DNA of 64,000 bases, from assembly GCF_002994745.2 (NCBI RefSeq), contig NC_037092.1, positions 20,485,001 to 20,549,000 of the forward strand. Reading direction: 5' to 3'. The notes under the pieces are model-generated. The model was not told where the DNA came from. It was given only the letters and a program-made list of their open reading frames with translations, and searched no databases. Every line of letters begins with the position of its first letter. Positions within the stretch are counted from its first letter, which is position 1. The translations under genes were made by a program, and so were the position numbers. Below, piece by piece: positions 36,105-48,221 of this stretch. Source of the stretch: Rosa chinensis. Taxonomy: Eukaryota > Streptophyta > Magnoliopsida > Rosales > Rosaceae.

Positions 36105-39100
36105 ATGGCTGCTGCTTCTTCTTGCTCTGAGAGCATCCTTCGGGAGAAGCATGATGTATTTCTTAGTTTCAGAGGGGAGGACACCCGGAATACTTTTACC
36201 AGCCATCTTTATGAGGCTTTATGTCGGAACAAAATCCAAACTTACATAGATTACAAACTGGAGAGAGGAGATGAAATCGCACCTGCCCTTCTAGAAGCAA
36301 TCAGTGAATCGAAGCTTTCGGTTATCATTTTCTCCAAAAACTATGCTTCTTCTACATGGTGCTTGGATGAACTTGTGCACATACTCGAATGCAGAGATAA
36401 ACAGTTTGTTATACCCATCTTCTACGGCATAGATCCATCAGATGTACGCAAACAATCGGGGAGTTATGCAGATGCATTTGTTAAACATGAGGAACGTTTC
36501 AAGGACATGATGGACAAGGTGCTCACGTGGAGAGATGCTCTGAAAACAGCAGCTAATATATCTGGATTTGATTCCCAAACAATTAGGTAACTCCTGCGCT
36601 CAGTTGTGACTTCTATGATGCATTCACTATATAGAGAAGATTGGTTACTGCATTACTTACTAAACTACTTTGTCTTTGATATGTATATGGCAGGCTCGAG
36701 TCTGAATTAGTTAATATTGTGGTCAATGACATTTTGGCGAAATTGAATCGCAAATCGGAAATGGCAAGTGGTTTAGAGGGCCTGGTTGGAATCGAAAAAC
36801 ACGTCCGACAAGTTGAATCGTTATTATGCCTTCACTCACAGGATGTCCGGACCGTAGGTATTTGGGGTATGGGTGGTATCGGTAAGACCACTATTGCTGA
36901 TGTTGTATTTCACCTTCTCTCTTCTCAATTCGAAGCTTGCTGCTTTATTGCAAATGTTAGGGAAGCATCAGAGACAAGACATGGACTAAATGATTTGCGA
37001 AATCAACTGCTTTGTACCGTACTTAAGGAAGGCAATCTATATGTGGCCGCTCCATCTATTGGATCAAGGTTTGCAAAACGGAGGCTTTGCTTTACAAAGG
37101 CCCTCGTTGTTCTTGATGATGTGAGTGATTTAGGCCAAGTAGAATTTTTGGTTGGACGTGATCGCATCCTGTTTGGCCCTGGAAGTAGAATTATTGTGAC
37201 AGCTAGAAACAAGCGCATGCTTGGTCTTGACGATGATAAGATATATAAGGTTAACGAACTAGATTGTGATGAAGCTCTTGAGCTCTTTCATTTGAGAGCT
37301 TTAACAAATCTCTCTCCCCCAACGGATTATACAACTTTGTCAAGAGAGGTGGTAGATTATGCTGGGGGTAATCCATTGGCTCTTACAATCTTGGGCTCCG
37401 TATTCTCTCATTGCAAGAGCAAAGAAGACTGGGAAGGTGAATTAGATAAATTGAAAAAATTTCCCGACAAAGGAATCCATAAAGTATTGAGGTTAAGTTA
37501 TGATGGATTAGGGGAAAATGAGAAGGAGATATTTCTCGATATCGCCTGTTGTCACAAAGGAAAGGATATTGAAGAGGCACAAAGAATTTTAAATGTCTGT
37601 GGTTTTTCTGCCAATGCGGGAGTAAGACTTCTCATTGATATGTCTCTCATATCCGTGAATGAACGTTCAAGACTTGTTGAGATGCATGATTTGATACAAG
37701 AAATGGGTCGGGAAATTGTTCGTGATGAATATGTTAAAGATCCTGGAAAACGCAGTAGATTGTGGCTTGCTACTGATGTTCGTCGTGTATTGGAAAAGAA
37801 TACGGTAAGAGCCGAATACACCATTGAAAAAGAAAAGACCAAGCAAAATCTCATTTCCTATAAAAGTTAGATGGATGGCAATGTAGTTTTTAGTAAAGTA
37901 ATTTTTGTTCTCTATTGTATGCTTATTTATATTTTGCCATTGATTTTCAGGGTACTGAAGCCATTGAGTGCATAGTCATGAACATGGATCTCATTACAGA
38001 TTTACACGTGAATGCTGCATCCTTCGAAAAGATGCACAATCTAAGATTACTAGATTTATATTTTGATGACTACTACTCATATTCATGCACCAGGGGTGTC
38101 GCCAAGCCCAAAGTGCACCTTCCTCCAGGTCTCGAGTTTCTACCTGATGCCCTTAAATATCTGAGGTGGCATTTCTATCCCTTGACATCTCTGCCATCGA
38201 GGTTTTCTTCAGAAAATCTTGTCGAGCTTGATATGCCCAACAGCCGACTTGAGCAACTTTGGAATAAAGGCGTGCAGGTTTGCTTCATTTAATTCTTGTA
38301 CGTGTAATAATAATGGTGTGGAAAATATAACTCGATCTTGCCATTAATTGTCTTTGATTTGTTACAGATCAATCTTGGGAGCTTAAAACGCATCGATCTT
38401 TGTTACTCCGAGCACCTGGCTGAGGTTCCAGATCTCTCTGAGAGTCCAAATCTCGAGAGCATTAATCTTAAATGGTGTACAAGTTTGGTTCAACTTCCTT
38501 CATATTTTCAGCATCTTGCCAAGCTTGCTTGTCTGAATCTGAGAGGTTGCTCCAATCTCAAAATTCTCCCAGAGATGCCACGCAATCTGAAAACCTTGGA
38601 TTTGCAACATACTGCCATAGAAGAATTGCCTTCATCAATTTGGTGTCTCGAGAAGCTTGATTCATTGGGTATTTATTCATGTGAAGAGCTTAAGAATCTT
38701 CCAAGCAGCACTTGTAGGCTGAATTTGCTCGGAAATCTTTCTCTATCTGGCTGCCACTCTCTTGAGTCTTTGCCTGTCGAGCTCCCTTCTGGGCTGGAGT
38801 ACCTGGACTTGGAAGATTGTGAGAGTCTTGCGTCTTTGCCTGTCGAGCTACCTTCTGGGCTGAAGGTGCTGCACTTGAGCGGTTGTGAGAGTCTTGTGTC
38901 TTTGCCTATTCAGCTCCCTCCTGGGCTGAAGGAGCTGTACTTGAGCGGTTGTGAGAGTCTGGGGTCTTTGCCTGTCGAGCTCCCGCCTGGGCTGTTGAAA
39001 CTGGACTTGAGCAATTGCAAGAGCCTTGGGTCTTTACCAAAGCTGCCATGGCTTCTACACAGGTTGGATGCACATGGCTGCACGTCACTAGAGACAGTCT

Positions 39101-39855
39101 CAAGTTCGATGAGGACTGCACCCATACAAGGTTGGGATCAATATGTCAACAATTCTGCTTGTTTCCTAATCCGGCCTGGCGCTGACAAGGTACTTTCATT
39201 TATAAATTGTCTGAAATTGGATCAGAGTGCACGGAGCAACATAATGGCTGATGCACAGCTTAGAGTTATGCGAATTGCAACTGCATCACGTCTCCTTAAT
39301 AGACTTACTTGGAGTGGAATTGTTTGTCCGGGAAATGAAATTCCAAAGTGGATGAGGTATCAAAGTGAGGGATGTTCAATAAATATCAAGCTTCCTCCTC
39401 ATTCGTTTCGTCAAGGCTTCCTCGGTTACGCTCTATGCATTGTGGTTGCATTCAACAACTATACGCTACCCGGTTGGCCACGCAATTACGGTCTATCTCC
39501 CAACTTTAGTTGTCAACCCCATCGCAAAATTAACAATGGTCACGAAGTTTGGTGCGATGCCCTCTATGTAAGCCTAAATGATGATATAATTCTCAATTCA
39601 GATCATGTGTTCATGTGGTATTCCTCCCCTGATTTTGTTCGATCAGAAAGTACAATCAATCGCGAGGATTGGGTAAAAGAATCCGAGGCCTCTTTTGACT
39701 TCATGTTGTACCAACATACAATAATCAACGGCAGTGGAAAAAGAAATCTCGTTGATCTCTCCTCTGTGAGGGTGAAAATCTGTGGAGTCTCCTTGCTGTA
39801 TGAAGATGTAGGCGTTGATGAAGATGTAGTTATGGAACCACAATCAAGTAGTTGA
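36105..39855 (+). CDS. TIR-NB-LRR (TNL) disease-resistance protein, apparently intact
   Basis: An intracellular immune receptor that would sense pathogen effectors and signal cell death. Exons are 36105-36586, 36694-37804, 37951-38277 and 38368-39855, all with GT-AG borders and compatible phase, giving 1135 codons. The N-terminal TIR domain (residues ~15-160) has DVFLSFRGEDTRNTF, and KNYASSTWCLDEL. The TIR catalytic Glu region is within the SxWCLDEL motif. The NB-ARC domain has P-loop GMGGIGKTT, kinase-2 KALVVLDDV, GSRIIVTAR, GNPLAL and MHD (VEMHDLIQEMG). About a dozen LRRs follow, including near-identical 22-residue repeats. The C-terminal jelly-roll (C-JID/PL) domain has the PGNEIPKWM motif. 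All key motifs are present. Start ATG at 36105 gives a normal short lead before TIR. The only intact member of the local TNL array. Confidence 0.95.
36866..36887 (+). promoter_or_regulatory. Candidate miR482/2118-type target over the P-loop
   Basis: The P-loop codons read ggtatgggtggtatcggtaa, close to the conserved NB-LRR stretch targeted by the miR482/2118 superfamily. From memory it has about three mismatches to a typical target. Inference only. Confidence 0.3.
38770..39035 (+). repeat. Four near-identical 66-bp LRR units
   Basis: Consecutive units encode P(V/I)(E/Q)LP(S/P)GL...L..L..C(E/K)SL.SL with 22 residues each. Nucleotide identity between neighbours is high (gtcgagctccc, tctgggctg, gagagtctt recur), which suggests recent in-gene duplication. 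Confidence 0.9.
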
Positions 39856-41199
39856 AAAAGAAGAAATCATCATCAAAACCAAGAGACGACGCGACCAGTC
39901 TGGACCCGGTGGAAGCGGAACTGCAATCTTGAAAGAAGAAGATGACGGCAAACTACTTCCCCGGAGTAGTAGAAGGAAAATCAACATGTTTTGAAATAGC
40001 TAGTTAGTGAACTTCCATTCCTATCTTGATTCTCTTCACTATAGTGGATCAGTGCGCAACTTTGCTCTGCCTTTGTAAGTTTGATAAGTTACTTTGTATG
40101 TGTCAAAATTGATTTGCTCCAGATTTTATATTCTAGACTATTGAATCTGTTGAAATGTTGTTCAGTTCATAACTTCATTTTGAAACGAATCGAAATTACA
40201 GGCATTGTTGGTTTACTTGATTTACAAGGAATGAAAGAGGGATTGGAAGCTTTGAGAGAGAATGATAATGGTGAATCACTGCAGTTCAAGAGCACAATAA
40301 CGGAGTTAATTAGGAGTAATATGAGTGGGGAATTGATGGGAAACGAGAAGGCTAGCTGTTAATGGATGGAATGTAAAGTCTGGCTTTGCCGCTGCTGCAA
40401 TTGAGAAAGCAGACAAGGTAAAAGTGCTCACCTATGCCTATGCCTATGCCTATCACTATAATCACAATATGTGCACAGATAGCACAAGCGCATAGCTAGA
40501 CTCCTGACTGTGAAAAGATATCCTCTTAAAGCTACCTGTGTTTCGATCTTTTTCCTTCCTTGGTCTTTCATGTTTTCTGCTGGTAGATAAATTGACATTC
40601 ATACATACTTTTGTCACATAAGCACATTTTGTTTTAATAAAAATCTGCCGGCAGGTGAGACAGTCAACACTGGTCTATCCAACTACGTACCCTCACCAGT
40701 ACTCAACTAAATTAGAAATCGAGTGACATATCCATGTAAAGCCTTTATAGTTTCTAGTCAAGTTGCCAATGCTGCTACTGTAGTCTGTAGTTAGAATGGT
40801 GATGTGATACAGATTTTTATTTTTTATTTTTGACGAGAGTGATGTGATAGAGATTGTTAGCTGCAAACAGAGTTTGACCAAAATAATGCCACATTTATCT
40901 TCTAATAAAAGTCAGATCAAAGACAAGTCAAAATCTAAATTATGCAACCTAATTATAAGAAAATGACAGGGTGCCAACTTAATCCCATTACAGTTGGACA
41001 AAAGAAAATCATTGACAGAAAAATGTATCTCAGCTTCAGTCAAAGAAACTTCAGAGAGATCAGCTCATAAAATGTTGAAAATAACATTCAATAATGTATT
41101 TCAAATAATATAGTAATGAAGTGTCTGGAAGGACCAATGAGGTCTGCAATATTCAGTTATTTCCCGTGCATGATTATGATAAAGAAATCCATTGAAGGC
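39856..41199 (+). other. TNL 3' flank and intergenic DNA
   Basis: The first ~200 bp after the stop is a probable 3' UTR. 40201-40362 is an open segment behind an acceptor-like ttacag (GIVGLLDLQGMKEGLEALRE..., stop at 40360) with no assigned family. (TATGCC)3 lies at 40436. Otherwise AT-rich, leading into RLK-2. Confidence 0.4.
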
Positions 41200-42822
41200 T
41201 TTAAGATGATGTGCTAATTGCATCTCTTTTTCTTCTTTACAGTGCTCATCACAGTTACATTTCAGTCCATTGCAGACGGTGAGACCATAAGTTCAACTTG
41301 TGGAACCTTTGAGCTTGGATTCTTTAGTCCCGGTTCTTCTACTACGCGATATGTGGGGATATGGTACATGAAGATATCGTTTATCACCATTATGTGGGTT
41401 GCCAACAGAGACACGCCCCTCACTGATTCATTAGGTGTCTCAAGATCACACACCCCGGAATTCTTGTCCTTGTCAGCCAAAACAACAGCACAGTTTGGTT
41501 CTCCAATACATCAAGAACTGCACAGAATCCAGTGGCTCAGCTTTCCAACTCCGGAAATCTTGTTATGAAAGATGGGAGTGATAATGAGGCAGAGAATTTT
41601 CAGTGGCAAAGTTTTGATTACCCAGGTGACACATTCCTTCAATGTTTGAAGCTTGGCAGCACACAGTTACAAGCTTCAACTGGGATATATCATCATGGAA
41701 AAATCCACAGGATCCTTCTCAGGCAATTACACTATCAACTTGATCCCATTGGTTATCCAAAATTAATTTTGAGACAAGGTTCGGTCACAAAATTTGGGAC
41801 TGGTCCAAGGAATGGAATCCGATTTAGTAAAACACCTCATTTGAGTCCAAACCCTCTATACACATATGGTCTTGTTTTTTTATCACGATGAGACATTTTA
41901 CAGTTATGCTAGCCAACATCTGAGTTATTTCTAGGATGGTGATAACTCAAGAAATAACACAGTTGTTTACCTAACAACACAGATTGATAATTGTGATAGT
42001 TATGCACTCTGTGGTCCAAATGGCCCATGTAATATTGAGAACTCCCTAATATGTGGCTGCTTGAGAGGATTTGTACCCAAAATTCCAAAAGATTGGGACA
42101 TGATGGATTGGTCAAATGGGTGTGTTAGAAGAACTAGTCTACCGTGTAATGGGGACATAGTTTTCCAGAAGTACACTGGGACCAGATTGCCAAGCACCAA
42201 ACAATCCTGGTTTACCACAAGTACGAACCTCAAGTAATGTAAGAAGTTTTGTATGAAGAACTGCTCTTGCATAGCCTATGCAAATTCCAACATCAGGGAA
42301 GGAGTAAGTGGGAGCTTGCTGTGGTTCAGTGATCTGATTGACATAAGAAATTTCACTGAAATTGGGCAAGATATATCTAGTTATCTACATATATAAGATT
42401 AGCAGCATCAGAGCAAGGTATGTAATCATCTTGATTCCTCAAGTAATTATTCACTTGATGGTGATTTATGTATTTATGAATGATCATATATGCACAAATT
42501 GAAGTCAAAACAGAACAAATTAGCTGAAGCTCTGTCTAACAGTTCGACTGTGATACAACTAGCGAAATCTTCTTTTAAATTCTGTGGATGATAGACATTA
42601 CAGTTCTTTTTTTTTTAGTCTTTAACTCAAATTTCTTCTTTCAAAGGGAAAAAAATACAAACAGTACCCAACCTATGTCCGACTCCGAATTTCTGTACCC
42701 AAATTTCCAAAACTATCACAATGGTACCCAGGTTATCTAGCCCGACCCAACATATGTACTTGCCGTCCATGACGGCGTTAACCAGTGTGCCACGTGGCAT
42801 ATTTGATGGGTATTTGTATCAT

Positions 42823-43269
42823 TTACTTATTGTTCCTCTTGATCATCTCCTCCGGAAGAATATTCTCCTTCTTCTTCTCCCTTTCCTCCCTCTTCCTCCT
42901 CTTCTCCTCCTTGTTCTTCTTAATCTCCCCCTTCAGCTCCGCCATTCTCTCCTTGTACGCCTTCTTCACCGACTTGTTCTTCTCCCTCTCCTCGAACGTC
43001 GTCCCCTTCCGACTCACCTGAACCACTGACGACCTCTGCTTCCTCGGCTGCTTCCACTTTCGCTCGGAGACCTTCCCGGCGATCACGACTAGTCTGTCCG
43101 GATTGTCCGAGAAGGACACCATAGATCGCTTCGCAGGAGGTGGGTAGGTGGCGTCGATTTCCATGGCGGCATCTTGGTCGTCAACGGCGGCTTCGGGGTT
43201 CCGCTTGCGCTTGTAGGTTTTGCCGCCGAAGCCTTTGTCTAGGCAGCGGAAGTCGATTGTGCAAGCCAT
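42823..43269 (-). pseudogene. Captured CCDC86/Cgr1-like rRNA-processing protein fragment
   Basis: A minus-strand ORF of 148 codons begins MACTIDFRCLDKGFGGKTYK. It has a basic, coiled-coil-rich C-terminal part (KAYKERMAELKGEIKKNKEE, then RRKREER). This matches the plant nucleolar CCDC86/Cgr1 family, linked to 60S subunit maturation. The ORF ends after RNNK at the TIR-proximal side, short of a complete protein. It starts from its own ATG and leader, so the MULE seems to carry the gene's 5' end. Confidence 0.75.
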
Positions 43270-43363
43270 ACAGTGAAAACTAGGCTTACCCAGCCCTATT
43301 CTTGAGTCCCTTTGCTCTCTTCCTCTCTCTGCATCTCTGCCTCTCTTTCTCTATCTCTCTGAT

Positions 43364-43753
43364 TTGTTCTCTCTCTCTCTCTCTCTCTTCCTGACTTGTT
43401 GCAGAATCTTGTTGGGATGTTTTGTACAGTTGATATTGGTTATGTGGTTCGGATCGTTGGGTTCATTGTGGAATTTTATTTTAGTGTTTATTCCTTGGTT
43501 GCAGCTATTCATATTTGGGTCATTCTCTAAAGATGAGACCAAGTCATTGCTTTTAAAGCAATCACCGGGGAAGCCGTCGCCTATGAAGGGTGAAATGCCA
43601 GTGGAATCAAACGTATTGCAGTTTGGTTCGATAGATTTTGTTACGGATAAATCTTTAGTTGAGTTGAATGGTGAATCAAAGTTCTTTGAAAGGGCTGAGC
43701 AAATTGCAGTCTCTAATAATAAGCACAATGAAGACTGCAAAAGCAGGAGATGA
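43364..43753 (+). pseudogene. Second captured gene-like segment in the MULE, family unknown
   Basis: An open frame of 129 codons with a hydrophobic N-terminal half (LILVMWFGSLGSLWNFILVF), then a hydrophilic tail (KDETKSLLLKQSPGKPSPMK...). I do not recognise it. A CT-rich block next to it (43306-43390) recurs at 43777-43860, so the interior contains a direct duplication. It could be part of a host gene read from its own exon or a chance frame. Confidence 0.4.
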
Positions 43754-45345
43754 TAATTTACTGGGATCAGTAGCAAGTCCCTTTGCTCTCTTCCTCTCTC
43801 TGCATCTCTGCCTCTCTTTCACTCTCTATCCGATTTGTTCTCTCCCTCTCTCTCTCTCAATCAAGATAAAAATTCCAATAGAATTATGAATGGATCTGTG
43901 GGGATGCATCTTCTTTTCTTCTGGGGTTGTAAAGAGATTTTGATGAAGGTGGCGGTGGCGGTGGCGGTGGTTATGACGGAGAGGTTGGCTTCTGGTTTCA
44001 GAAGGGATAGAGAATATGAAGAGAAATGGATTTCTTTTGGCAAAGAAAGAGAAAATGGATTAGAAAGCCAAAAATTATGGTTTTATTTTTCTAGCCGTAG
44101 GATCTTAGAGTGGGTGGAAATGAAGGGCTGATATTCCTTTATAAGTAAATACATAACTAATAAAAAATTTTCAGTTAAAAAAAATACTAATAAAAATTAA
44201 AAACTAAGATTAAGGTATGGAAGGACTAAAATGTCCCTGAAATTGTGTCAGCTAGCATAGCAATTAACACCGTTATAGACGGTAGGTACATATGTTGGGT
44301 TGGGCTAGATAATCTGGGTACCATTGTGATAGTTTTGAAAATTTGGGTACAGAAATTCGGAGTCGGCCATAGGTTGGGTACTGTTTGTATTTTTTTTCCC
44401 TCTTTCAAATATATTTCATTCACAGACTACTTGCTAAATTAACCTGCTAAATCCAATGTGAAGAAAGTGAGAATCATAGTTAGCACTCTTGTTTATCTAC
44501 GGAGCTGTTGATACTGGGCGTAGCCCTGCTCTTTTATGTTTGGAAGAAGGATGGTAAGTTGTTTGTATTCTTCTGACCCCTCCATTCTCCTCGTACTTCA
44601 GTTTTGTAGTGAGTTATTTAAATTTGATTGTATAAATGAAAAAGGAGCAGTACCATTTTTAGTATATAAGTTTATTGAAAGAAGTAACAAATCATGCTTC
44701 CTTTACTTAATTTCAGCAGGAAAACTGAGCCGCTGCCACAAGGAAAATCTGGAATTACCATTGTTTGACTTGGCTACCGTTGTTAATGCAACCTGTAACT
44801 TCTCAGACGACAATAAACTAGGAGAAGGTGACTCTGGATCTGTCTTTAAGGTAAAAGCTGTCAGTCATATCCATTTGGTACATGTAATTTTGGTTGTAAT
44901 CTGGACTGATGGATAATTGTACAACACACTGAAGTCAACAGTGAAAACTAAATGAGTATAAATTTTAGTCACAATATACATGAACTGATGAATTTCAGGG
45001 TATATTGAAAGAATGAAAGATAGACGAAAAATAGAAGTGAAAAGGCTCTCAAGAGACTCTATGCCAGACTTCAGCACAGGAATCTAGTGAAGCTTCTAGG
45101 GTGCTGCATTCAACAAGATGAAATGATGCTGATCTACAAATGCATGACCAACAAAAGCTTAGACTTCTGTATTTTGAGTGTGCCGGCTGCTTTTCTAATG
45201 TTGAGTGGTGAAGGTGCGTGATTGCCTCAACATCAGAAACCTGGTTTTTATAGTGAAAGGAATCTGACAGAACTCGATGTTTCTACAGATAAGGCCAGAA
45301 TGTTCAGCTAATGAACTCGCTGTTACACTAGTGGGGACTCGATGA

Positions 45346-45749
45346 ATGATAATTCATGTTGAGTATTCTCTACTTGTTATCCTCTTGCTTTCCTCTGATA
45401 TGAGTTGGGGCTCATTTAAATGTTGAGTTACAAAACACCCTTTTGGTATCACTCTAGGCCTAGTTATCAACTTCTCATTGGTAGCAACTTGAGTGTGAAC
45501 TAACCTCTGAGTTGAACCAGCCAACTCTTGGTAAATGACCTTGTGTAAAACTGTAAATGGATGCCTAACAAGGAATTTCAACTGAAACTTCCACTGCTAC
45601 CTTCATATATTTCTATGACTTATTTAAGTGGATAGTTGAACGTGGAACCTCCCTTAACATTGTTAAGAGATACATGGCGATCAACAGGTAGTTGGCAAGC
45701 AAAGTAACATTATACTTGCAACTCAAAAATGAAAATTTTTTATTATATA
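45346..45749. other. Intergenic DNA after RLK-2, no gene seen
   Basis: AT-rich DNA. Only the first ~20 bp after the RLK-2 stop (gatgaatgataattcatgtt) resembles the RLK-1 flank. Confidence 0.4.
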
Positions 45750-46700
45750 ATAGAGTGGTGGTATTCAATTGGTTTTTAGCTGGGTTTTCTCTCAAACCCA
45801 TTGAGAGTCGGTGGCTTCACTTCTTGCCCTTCCTGGGCAATTTTCCCTGGGTTCTATCCCAGATCTGAGGCTTCGTGCCTCTATTTTCGGCAATTTTCTC
45901 TTTTGTTTCCCTCCTTTGTTTGCTCTGTTTTATACTTCCTAGTCTTTGGTTTCCTTCTGGGTTTGTTTTCAGACCTGATTGATTTCACCCCAGTTCCTTC
46001 CAGTCCAAATTTCAACTTCTTTCTCCTCTCAAATCTTTGGCCACCTTTGATTGATGCTACCTCTAGAGCTTTTCCTTCTGCCATGGATTGTATATATGCT
46101 CCTCGGAGTACTGTTTTAAACGGGGCTTACCCGTTATGGCGCGTAAATCCGGTGAATACGGTCGTGCCTCAAGGGGGGACTGCACACTCTTTGTTTGTCT
46201 GTCCCTTTGATCCCTGTGTGGATCTCCTGTCTCTTTCTCTTGTTCTGGTTTCTTTGTCGGCAGAGGGCGATCTCCTCCTTGGAGATGATTTGGGTTTTGT
46301 GCCTCTATTTCTTGATTTTGGCTGGAATTTGGCTGGGTTTATCTCGATCGGCTCCGCCATCGGTGTGATGCTGTCCACATGTGTTGTGGGTATGAGTTGC
46401 TGGGTTGCGTTTCAGGTGGTGGTGTGTGTGGGCTCGCCTGGTTTGGGCCTTGGCTGTTTCCGTTTTCAGTGTGTGCTTCTTGCTCATATCTACGGGGCGG
46501 TGCAGATCTTTGCGGCGGCGCTGCTCTTCGCGACGGTGTTGCGTTGGATCTTCTACCGTTTTTCGGGTTGTAGTATAGTTTCTGGGCTCGTTTGTTGGGC
46601 CTTTGTTTCTGTTTTTTCTTGGTTGGCCCAATTTGGGTCTTTGTATTTTGTTTCTGTTTAATATAAGCTACTCTTTTCTGCCAAAAAAAAAAAAAAAAAT
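45750..46700 (+). mobile_element. Poly(A)-tailed non-LTR retroelement, non-autonomous or truncated
   Basis: It ends gtttctgtttaatataagct, actcttttctgcc, then a run of 17 A (46683-46699), like plant LINE-derived 3' ends. It holds a 286-codon open frame (45801-46661, no ATG at its start), hydrophobic and rich in F, L, V and S, with no recognised domain; it is probably incidental. Base composition is richer in GT than the surroundings. No clear target-site duplication, so the left edge is approximate. Confidence 0.55.
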
Positions 46701-48221
46701 TTGCATGGTTTGAATATCATAATCCCTCACCTCTCACTAATGTCTTTTCCGTGCTCTTGTTATATAAGATGTAAAATGGCAAGTTCAAGCCCGTTTTCTA
46801 TGAAAACAAAAAGAAAGTCACCTCCCCATTTTATGTTATTAATCATGATACTTTCTTTTAGATGTGTTTAGCTCGACAACGTTTTATAATTTTTGTCCGA
46901 GTGTTTTCTCTCTTAGAAAAGTATTTTTGAAAATGATAATAAAATTGAGATGAAATATGATTGGAGATGCTCATGGCCTTTAGGAATGCTTCAGTGAAAC
47001 AATTAGGTTTGATCTACCGTACCAACTACCAAGCGTCCAATCAAGTCACTATGCGTGTTGATTAAAACGTGTCATTTTCAAGTTTTTGCATTGAAGAGAC
47101 TGATGATTTTGGTATGATTATTATTATTCGTGATCCACTGGACAAATGTGATGAAAAAAAAAAATCATTTTGGATAAATTTGTGTTAAAATTTAAAAAGC
47201 ACTTGAAGCATTTCCGAATGCACGGTGTGACACTTTCACCAAACAGCCACCGCCAGCTGCTGGGAAGGCATTTGCTCACTCTTTCTCTTTCACTTCAAAA
47301 TCCAAAATTTCCATCTCCCCCATTTTCCATTATCAACACAGAGAACCTCTTTTCTCTTTACAAAACCCTAATCTCCTCTCAATTGCAATATGTGGGTTAG
47401 ACTTGTGCAACAATTTCATTCAACAAGGTCAGCTCTCTCTTTCTCTCTATCTCTCCCTCTCCTTGTGCTTCCTTTAACAATTGCGAATGTCTCAATCTTC
47501 TTAAACCATGTCTGTATATGTAACAGTAGATAAAAGGAGACAAATTTGCCCACTCTTTTTTCACTTTGGAATTGAAATACATAGTGGGTACTCTTATTTG
47601 AAGCTAGTTTTGGCTTGATCATGGTTGTGAATTCGTCTACTGGGTTTCTTCCCGGTAAATTATATTTCTTTTATCAAACCCAACATTGCAGCAATTTTGA
47701 TAAAGCTCAATGGAGAGGGTCAACGTTGCCCCATGAATTTTTCCAAGGTTTCCACTTTCATGTATCAAGAAAGACTCCTTTTTTAGATATTATTCCTCCA
47801 AATGATGCTGTAGTTTTGAAATCTGCATTCCATTTACTTCTTTTTATGTTTGTGCTAAGTTTAGATTTCACTGAGGCATGTTGGATATCACTTGAATTTT
47901 CTGACTTTTGAGCTTGGGATTATCTTTACATGTATAAAGATCGATGCTTTGTTGTTTAAAAGAAGAAACGAATGGTGTTTAAGGTTCTTACAATACAACT
48001 GCTGAACTGCACTCAATTATCTTTCGATATTCCTAGTGTGTGGGAATTCCTCCCATTAAGAAAAAAACGAAAGAAAGATAGATTAATGATTGTTGATGCT
48101 TCTTTTTGTTGTTTCTCATTTGTTTGTTTTTGTTATATGACGTATGTCAGTTTGTAATCTATGCAGTTGATTGGATATTACCTCTGTTTAAAATCAGGTA
48201 GGGAGTATTCCAAAGGACTTG
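46701..48221 (+). other. Repeated TNL-array flank with leader-like sequence
   Basis: 46860-47400 aligns with 33770-34860 (for example 'gagatg..atatgattggagatgc' and 'aaaaccctaatctcct'). An ATG at 47390 opens 13 codons to a donor-like site (MWVRLVQQFHST, then aag|gtcagc). 47440-48200 looks like a leader intron, ending in an acceptor before the oxygenase-like fragment. Confidence 0.5.

Larger units (their letters stand above)
42646..44400. mobile_element. Pack-MULE (Mutator-like) with 9-bp TSD
   Basis: Terminal inverted repeats of about 140 bp start GGGAAAAAAATACAAACAGT at left; the right end is the near-perfect inverse. The 9-bp duplication TCTTTCAAA lies at 42637-42645 and 44401-44409. Long TIRs plus a 9-bp TSD define a Mutator-like element. 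No transposase is present. The 1.5-kb interior holds two gene-like pieces, one of them a CCDC86/Cgr1 fragment. It is inserted in the intron before the membrane exon of RLK-2. Confidence 0.95.
41200..45345 (+). pseudogene. S-locus receptor-like kinase, copy RLK-2, heavily broken
   Basis: The signal-peptide region is interrupted: ATGATGTGC is followed by TAA just before [12 protein letters not shown] (41218). The B-lectin domain ([26 protein letters not shown]) then shifts frame near 41440 and continues in another frame ([16 protein letters not shown]). Several further shifts hit the S-locus and PAN region (41640-42410), with a stop near 42237. The membrane exon is preceded by a 1.75-kb MULE (42646-44400). 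The kinase retains the loop exon near 44719-44850, mutated from GEGGFG to GEGDSG, and part of the next exon (45000-45175). A deletion then joins it directly to the last exon near 45190, removing the catalytic core. Confidence 0.92.

Noticed and set aside
36105..36590. First TNL exon as a stand-alone TIR-only gene
   Set aside because: A good donor at 36587 and in-phase acceptor at 36693 join it to the NB-ARC exon; a TIR-only readthrough form is possible but not needed.
40799..40855. Tiny insertion flanked by gtgatgtgata repeats
   Set aside because: Only ~28 bp of T-rich sequence between short similar words; cannot be told from slippage.
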